Source of the DNA: Salminus brasiliensis | Lineage: Eukaryota > Chordata > Actinopteri > Characiformes > Bryconidae | Length of the DNA stretch: 64,000 nt | Reading direction: 5' to 3' | NCBI RefSeq assembly: GCF_030463535.1 | Contig: NC_132891.1 | Location: 5,513,318-5,577,317, forward strand | In this document: one piece after another, positions 56,760-64,000 of the stretch | Numbering within the stretch: the stretch's first letter is position 1 | Layout: each line of letters starts with the position of its first letter | Program-made: the position numbers and the translations under genes | Notes under the pieces: generated by a model | What the model was told of the DNA's origin: nothing | Seen by the model: only the letters and a program-made list of their open reading frames with translations | The model's database searches: none

Positions 56760-57640
56760 TAAAGAACCACTGAGAAGAACCAAGACTCAAAAGAAAAAAA
56801 AATCCAAATCCAACCACTGAGAAGAACTAAGACTCAAAATGAGAAACCCCCTAAGTGCATGAGGAAGAACCAAGACCAGGAGAAACCAAGAGAAACCGAG
56901 ACCATGACCAAGAGAAACCAAGAGGAACCAAGACCAAGACCAAGAGAAACCGAGACCAAGACCAAGAGAAACCAAGAGAAACCGAGACTAAGACCAAGAG
57001 AAACCAAGAGAAACCAAGACCAAGAGAAACCAAGACCAAGAGAAATTAAGACCAAGAGAAACCGAGAACAAGATCAAGAGAAACCAAGAGAAACCGAGAC
57101 CAAGACCAAGAGAAACTGAGACCAAGACCAAGAGAAATTAAGACCAAGAGAAACCGAGACCAAGACCAAGAGAAATTAAGACCAAGAGAAACCAAGACCA
57201 AGACCAAGAGAAACCGAGACCAAGAGAAATTAAGACCAAAAGAAACCGAGACCAAGAGAAATTAAGACCAAGAGAAACCGAGATCAAGAGAAACCGAGAC
57301 CAAGACCAAGAGAAAGCGAGACCAGGAGAAACCGAGATCAAGACCAAGAGAAAGCGAGACCAACAGAAACCAAGATCAAGAGAAACCGAGACCAAGACCA
57401 AGAGGAATTAAGACCAAGAGAAACCGAGACCAAGACCAAGAGAAACCGAGACCAAGAGAAATTAAGACCAAAAGAAACAGAGACCAAGACCAAGAGAAAT
57501 TAAGACCAAAAAAAACCGAGACCAAGAGAAACCAAGACCAAGACCAAGAGAAACCGAGACCAAGACCAAGATAAGCCAAGACCAAAAGAAACCGAGACCA
57601 AGAGAAACTGAAACCAAGAGAAACCAAGAATTTTTCCTGT
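56760..57640 (+). repeat. AG-rich minisatellite (agaccaagagaaaccg type)
   Basis: Short units such as gaccaagaccaagagaaacc and gaaattaagaccaagag repeat irregularly for 0.85 kb. The leading edge (56760-56875) retains gaggaagaacc and agactcaaaa, the unit seen at 60050-61035. Open frames in several frames on both strands are artefacts. Confidence 0.9.
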
Positions 57641-59025
57641 TGAGGAGAATTTTTCTCTTTGGATGAGTCTTGATTCTCCTCACTGATTCTTCTTTATGTT
57701 CTCAGAGCACTTTTTAATGACGGTTGCAGACTCAGAATTATTCAACCCTTTCATGACAAGCGTTTTTTTGTATTCAGTATTTAAGCACTCTTTTGCTGTC
57801 ACAACCTGAATAACAGATTTTTAGATTAAGCCTAACAAACCCAGACTAAATCTATCAGAGGTAACCTAAAAACAAAGGGAACGAAAATGGAATCTGGGAC
57901 TGCATGCCCTTACAGTGTGAACAGTTAAGGAACTCAGTACGGAGTGAGGCGGGTAGACTGAAATTGAGTTTTCTCCAGCTGTCCACCAGCTCTGTCTGTG
58001 TCCATGTGGAACAACTGGTCATTTTGTTCCCTTTAAACTGTCCATAGGCTGCTTTTAGGGAGTTTTTTGGGAGTTTCTCATTTTGAGTCTTGGTTTCTCT
58101 CCATGGTTCATCCTCGTGCTCTTAGAGAGTACCTTATTTTATGTCTTGTTTTTTTTCAGAGTGAGGTAGGTAGATTGAATTTCCTCAGCGTTTTTGAGGA
58201 AATGGCATTTGTGTCCATGTGGAGCAACTGGTCTAAACTCATGCAGTGGTGATGTAAGCTGTAATGCCAGCATTTGAATTCCAGAGTATTTCATTACTTG
58301 GTGAGAGTCTGTTAGTTGCTCTTGTTAAAAGTGTGTCCTCAGGTGATCCACCTACCTGATGTCGCTGTATTAACCACCAGGCTAGATATGGCCTGCGTTT
58401 ATTTTTCATAGGCAGTGTCTCTGTTTAACCCAGCAAAGTGTCTCTGAACTTCATGCCCTGGGACTACTCCCTCCAGGCTGGTGAAGCAGTGATAAATAAT
58501 GGGATTACTTTGGTCACGCAACCGATCTGTTTTAAGGAATAGAGGAAAACACCCTGCCTCAGCAGTGTTCCACAGTTCTGACATTTTGCACTTTGAACCA
58601 CACATGCCTTGTAGACCTTTGACTTAATTAAACCCACACAAGCAGAAAGTCAAAATCAACATATTCATCAACACCAAATAAACATATTTGCCCGAAACCA
58701 TCAGTGAAGCACCACAAAAGAGGCCTTTGTGCTGACGTTATTTACTAATGGATTACCTTGTGCTCAGTGTTTGGGGGGGGAGTGGCCGCTCAGGTGCTGC
58801 AACATGAACAGGTAAGACAGAAAGTCATGGGGCACGCTAGGGCAATTCACAGAGCACTTCAATCTGTTTACTCTGCAGTGATCCGTTGGTAAAGATCTTG
58901 GCATGCCACTGTAAACAAAAAAATAATAATAATTTACTGAATGAACTTAGTTCAACTAAACGTGTGAGTCAAAGACCACCCTTCCTTCCATCTAATTTGA
59001 ATTAGACCACTGGTAGACCACCAAA
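57641..59025. other. No gene; retroelement-like tail pieces
   Basis: 58070-58145 (gagtcttggtttctctccat) resembles the inverted form of the unit that forms the flanking arrays. The rest is unassigned. Confidence 0.4.
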
Positions 59026-59029
59026 ACTG

Positions 59030-59205
59030 ACCCCCAACGACCGCAACGAAGCGATGTAGGGGGAAGCGCCATCTACCCACCCTGGAGAGAACAAGGCCAA
59101 TTGTGCTCTCTCTGGGCCTTGGTTGCTGGTGGATAGCAGCACAATCCGGGATTCGAACCAGCGATCCTCATGGTGACATGGTGATCATGGTGACAGCGCC
59201 TCAGT
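59030..59205 (-). repeat. tRNA-derived SINE (family 2) fragment
   Basis: On the minus strand a box B gctggttcgaatcccgg (59164-59148) is followed by a body with ccttgttctctccagggtgg, as in the copy at 3605-4000. Confidence 0.65.
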
Positions 59206-59714
59206 CTGCTGGGGAGTCTTGGTTCTTCTCAGTCTTGATTCTTCCCCATGTTCTCTGGAAGTTTCAGGATGTCTGGACTTAGTATGGAAAGGCACGTACC
59301 TGGGTCTATAAGCAGCCACATTGTACACTGCATTGTCAGGACAAAAACCAAGTCATTAAGTCCAAGGATCTGTCTGTGGATCTCCTTGATCAGATTGTGG
59401 CAAGCCATAGATTTGTAGACAGTTTTGAGGAGGAATGAAATTAATTGAGGGTGGTCTCTGACTTTTGCACAGTGCTGTCATTTTGTTTTGGCCAGTTTTA
59501 CTTTTCTTACTTACTTTACCTTCTTGCTGCTTCTCTGAGAGCTCTTCAGCTGACGGCTTGTCTCTGATATTTTTAGGCCTGACTTTGGTGATTCTCCCTG
59601 TTCTAATCTGCTTTTGTTTGGGTGTCCCTGGAAACCCCGAGCTTGTCTCCAGGAAGAGTTGTTGTCCTTTTAGAATATGTCTGGATGGGAATCTCTTCAA
59701 ACAGATGTGAAGCG

Positions 59715-59716
<2 letters not shown>

Positions 59717-59748
<32 letters not shown>
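59717..59748. repeat. (GA)n microsatellite
   Basis: About 16 GA units. Confidence 0.95.
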
Positions 59749-59750
<2 letters not shown>

Positions 59751-59825
59751 TTGAAGTGTTTTCCGCTTCTGAAAGTGGTCATCTTGTACAGGATAGTATC
59801 TCCTGTAGAGAAACTGTGGAAATAA

Positions 59826-59935
59826 TAGGTTCTTGACACTCACACATCTCTTACAAACATGGCTCTTAATGATACCAAAACTGGTTCTTCTCTGGCATCA
59901 CATAAAGAACTCTTTGTAGCTGTTGAATCTTTTGA
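59826..59935. mobile_element. MITE-B copy
   Basis: Contains ggttcttgacactcacacat and ctggttcttctctggcatca; a second fragment lies at 60790-60866. Confidence 0.5.
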
Positions 59936-60044
59936 TTTTCTATTTAAGATGTTTTCTATGACTAAAACTTGTACTTAATGACATTTTTGACTGAAACTTA
60001 GATGAAGGGTGACTTTTGCACAGAGCTGTAAGTTTTAAGGTGAG

Positions 60045-61040
60045 AGGAACCAAGACTCCTAAACTCCTAAAGAGCATTAGAAAGAACCACTGAGAGAGAC
60101 CAACCCCCAAAAAGAAAAGCTGCCATAGAGCATGAAGAAGAACCACTGAAGAGGACTGAGATTTAAAAGGAGAAACTTCTTATGAGCATGAAGAAGAAGT
60201 ACTGAACCAAGACCTACAACAGAAATCCCCAAGTGTTAGAAAGAACCACTGAGAGGAACCAAGACTCCCATATAGCACGAGGAAGAACCACTGAGAAGAC
60301 CCAAAAAAACAAAAAACAAAAGAGCATTAGAAAGAACTTCCTATGAGCATGATGAAGAACCACTGAGGGAACCAAGACTCAAAAAAGAGAACCTCTCTAA
60401 ATGCATGATGAAGAACCACTGAGGGAACCAATACTCTAAGGGGAAATGTCCTATGAGCATGAGGAAGAACCACTGAGGGAACCAATACTCTAAGGGAAAA
60501 CGTCCTATGAGCATGATGAAGAACCACTGAGGGAACTAATACTCTAAAGGAAAACATCCTATGAGCATGAAGAAGAACCACTGAGAAGATCCAAGACCCA
60601 AAATAAAAAACACCAAACGAGCATTAGAAAGACCTTCCTATGAGCATGAGGAAGAACCACTGGGGGAACCAAGACTCTAAAGGAAAACATCCTATGAGCA
60701 TGATGAAGAACCACTGAGAGAACCAAGACCCAAAAAGAGAACCTCTCTAAATGCACGAGGAAGAACCATTGAGAGAAACAAAGACACAAATCAAAAACTG
60801 GTTCTTCTATGGCGTCAGGAAAAAAACCCTTTGTAGAAGCATTATTTTTAAGAGTGTAGCTGTTGAATCTTTGAATTTTCTGTTAAAGATGTTTTCTGCT
60901 GGTTCTCCTGACACTGAAAAATGACTAACTTGTCCTTCATGACATTTTTGCTTTAAAGACCCAAAAGGTAAAACTCCAAAAGAGCATTAGAAAGAAGTCC
61001 CCATGAGCATGAGGAAGAACCACTGAGGGGAACCAAGACT
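60045..61040 (+). repeat. Degenerate array of about 60-bp units (gaggaagaaccactgag)
   Basis: Units carry atgagcatgaggaagaacca, ctgaggga and accaagactc(t/a)aa, roughly fifteen times, with large length variation. Minus-strand open frames (for example MVLLHAHRMFSFRVLVPSVV) come from this array. Confidence 0.85.
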
Positions 61041-61582
61041 CAATAGGAACTGGTTCTCCCATGGCTTCAGTGAACGAATCCTTAGTAGCACCTTTTTTTG
61101 AGAAGGTACCTGTTGAAGCTTCTGATTTTCTGTTAAAGATGCTTTCTGCTGGACCTCCTGACACTGAAACTTCAGAAACGACCAACTTAATGATCTTTTT
61201 GACAAGAACTGAGATGAAGGGCGCTCTGACTTTTGCTCAGTGCTGTGTCTGAGTTTTGAGGCTGCTTGTTTTGAAAGATCTTGTTGTTGTGCAAGATGCT
61301 TCACCGTGTCAACTGTTCGTAATGAACTAATTACAGAAGGGAAAACCTGTGCGGTTTGTAATTGTTGGATGTAGGAGGCGGTGGAATGCTTGTTCCTCGG
61401 GCTGTTTGTTTAGCAGGCCGTTCACGTTCTGCTGGAACCAGCTCTATCAGTTTTGAGAAAGCCTCATCCATTTTCTGAAGTGACGGCTGGTTTAGGATGA
61501 CCGAATGGAAAGCGAGCTTGTGTTTCCTGATTGCAAAATGTCAGGTTGCAAAGTTCTTACACTCCTGCCAAGTCCAAAAACG

Positions 61583-61610
61583 AGTGTGTGTGTGTGTGTG
61601 TGTGTGTGTT
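61583..61610. repeat. (GT)n microsatellite
   Basis: About 13 GT units; a second (TG)n block lies at 61905-61942. Confidence 0.95.
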
Positions 61611-61899
61611 GTCCACTGGGGCTGAGTATCAGGGGAACGTAAAACACATTCCCCACCAAAAAGAAAACAGTTTTGATATGACATGCTGGAGCTGGGTGTT
61701 TACATGCACTCGAGGTGCTGTTGTTGTAAGCTGGAGGAGCATCTACTCCACTGAGCGCGGCCAGGCCGTCCGTGGGAAGCTTCTGGAGGTGACGCTCGTT
61801 TCCCTCTGTGCAGCAGGGGTGAGTTAGGACACCCGGACACCAGCTAAGCAGGGTGTGAGACAGGAGAGGAGATGACAGTTATATATATACTGTGTGTGC

Positions 61900-61950
<51 letters not shown>

Positions 61951-62019
61951 TGTATGTGTGTATAGAGTATGAGTTGTCAGTGAGATTGGTGTGGAGATAG
62001 GACAAATGTGAAACTGCTA

Positions 62020-62300
62020 CCTGACACCTCGAGGGTATTAATAAGGTGTTGGTCGCTGGTTTTTGCTGCAGTAACAGCCTCTACATTTTTGGGGAGGCTT
62101 TACAGTAGACATTGCTGTGATGATCTGATTGCATTCAGCCACAGCCCAATGCTAGAGGGCTATACTGCTGGATTGGATTTGGATATGGTAGCCTTAGGGC
62201 TTAGCTGCTCCAGAGCGTCCCATTCTTCTGGTTAATGCCTGTGTTAACAGTAGGTGCACCTTAAAGTAATGTCCAGATACTTTTGAATACATGCACTCCT
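62020..62300 (+). mobile_element. MITE-A distant relative (copy 12)
   Basis: Keeps cattgctgtgatgatctgat, gctccagagcgtcccattct and a decayed end tccagatacttttgaataca. The most diverged copy in the window. Confidence 0.55.
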
Positions 62301-63265
<965 letters not shown>

Positions 63266-63539
63266 ATTTAACATTGATTATAGCTAATGAATGCTTATTA
63301 TCTTCTATTCTATTAAAATACATGTGTAAATATTCTGCAATGATCCACTCCTACCACACTCCATTTCTATACATATACATACTTAATCCACATGGACTTT
63401 AACATTAACATATGTCTGAGCATATGTCCAGCACCTACTCACAATCATACTCCATACCCTGTCCCTACATTAGCTCTAGCTCTTCATTATGTCTTGTTCC
63501 TTATGTAATGTCATTTGTTTGTTTGTTTATGCTGTACGG

Positions 63540-63912
63540 GTGATGGGTTCCTTGGACTGAGTCTTGGTTTCTTCCAAGGTTTCTTCCTCTTAGTATGAGA
63601 GAGCTTTTCCTTGCCACTGTCGCTACCAAGTTAAGTCAAGTGGTTAAGTGGGTTTTATTGTCATTTCAGCTACATACAGAGTACACAGTGAAACGAAAGA
63701 ACGTTCCTCCAGGACCATGGTGCAACACAGACACGGTGCATACAGAACACAAGTGCAACACAGTACAAGTGCAGACAAACAACACAACACAGTACAGATA
63801 GAGAATAATAAATAATTAGGGTTAGTGTGCAAATTATGCAGTGTGCAATAAATATTGAGTCCATTGAGGTAGTAAAGTTATTAGTGCAAATGCTTCCCAT
63901 ATTGGGGTAAAT

Positions 63913-63951
<39 letters not shown>

Positions 63952-63990
63952 GGAGCAGACCATCTGTTCAGTCTCTGGAGTTGAGAAGTC
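63540..63990 (+). mobile_element. Retroelement-type sequence at window edge
   Basis: gagtcttggtttcttccaag, cttttccttgccactgtcgc, then gttttattgtcatttcagct and a tract with repeated acacagtacaa: stretches found together in fish LINE untranslated regions, by recall. A (GA)n run lies at 63919-63948. May continue beyond the window. Confidence 0.45.
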
Positions 63991-64000
63991 TGATGGCTTG

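Noticed and set aside
56787..57683. Several open frames of 60-87 codons on both strands (LGLGFSWSW and KRNRDQDQEK types)
   Set aside because: Produced by the AG-rich minisatellite, open in several frames at once; not coding.
59356..59700. 114-codon minus-strand frame rich in Lys and Gln
   Set aside because: Flanked by transposon-like ends (gacttttgcacagtgctgt, repeated near 60010 and 61225), so more likely part of a repeat than a gene.

Overview
The window is vertebrate nuclear DNA, most likely from a teleost fish, probably an ostariophysan. The evidence is two split vertebrate genes with GT-AG introns, dense fish-type repeats (Tc1/mariner relics, hAT-like and MITE-like elements, L2-type LINE tails, tRNA-derived SINEs) and many long dinucleotide microsatellites. 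The species is inferred only from repeat flavour. No bacterial, phage or CRISPR features are present.

Two genes can be rebuilt exon by exon. (1) acp1, low-molecular-weight protein tyrosine phosphatase, plus strand, coding exons from 4437 to 25744. It has seven coding exons, of which two (3A at 7229-7342, 3B at 7415-7528) are alternative versions of the same 38-codon segment, so the gene encodes two 158-residue isoforms. (2) alkal2 (FAM150B/augmentor family), the secreted ligand of the ALK/LTK receptor kinases, minus strand, four coding exons from 40562 down to 33343, encoding a 143-residue precursor. A CpG-rich block at about 44.7-45.35 kb ends in a strong minus-strand splice donor and is the likely promoter and non-coding first exon. 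The two genes are convergent, as ACP1 and ALKAL2 are on human 2p25.3, so the pair looks like conserved synteny.

Layout: 1-4.4 kb, upstream DNA with a MITE and two SINEs; 4.4-25.8 kb, acp1, with introns of about 5.8 and 10 kb full of transposon relics; 24.75-27.4 kb, a duplicated block around the terminal acp1 exon; 26-33.3 kb, intergenic DNA with a MITE and a repeat-poor stretch; 33.3-45.3 kb, alkal2, its last exon lying between two MITE copies; 43.1-43.6 kb, a 46-bp minisatellite; 45.4-47.6 kb, a 2.2-kb array of about 31-bp units just upstream of the putative alkal2 promoter; 48.6-50.5 kb, a MITE-end tandem array and a large inverted repeat with a MITE at its centre; 51-64 kb, no recognisable gene, with Tc1 relics, AG-rich minisatellites and microsatellites.

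The genes act separately: ACP1 is a cytosolic phosphatase, ALKAL2 an extracellular cytokine. The most interesting material is the alternative-exon cassette of acp1 and the repeat rearrangements, namely a duplicated terminal-exon neighbourhood that lost its exon, a MITE terminus turned into a tandem array, and a palindrome with a MITE centre. I found no clearly new protein system. MITE-A, MITE-B and MITE-C, and SINE families 1 and 2, are working labels of mine, not database names. Repeat borders were judged by eye and may be off by tens of bases.
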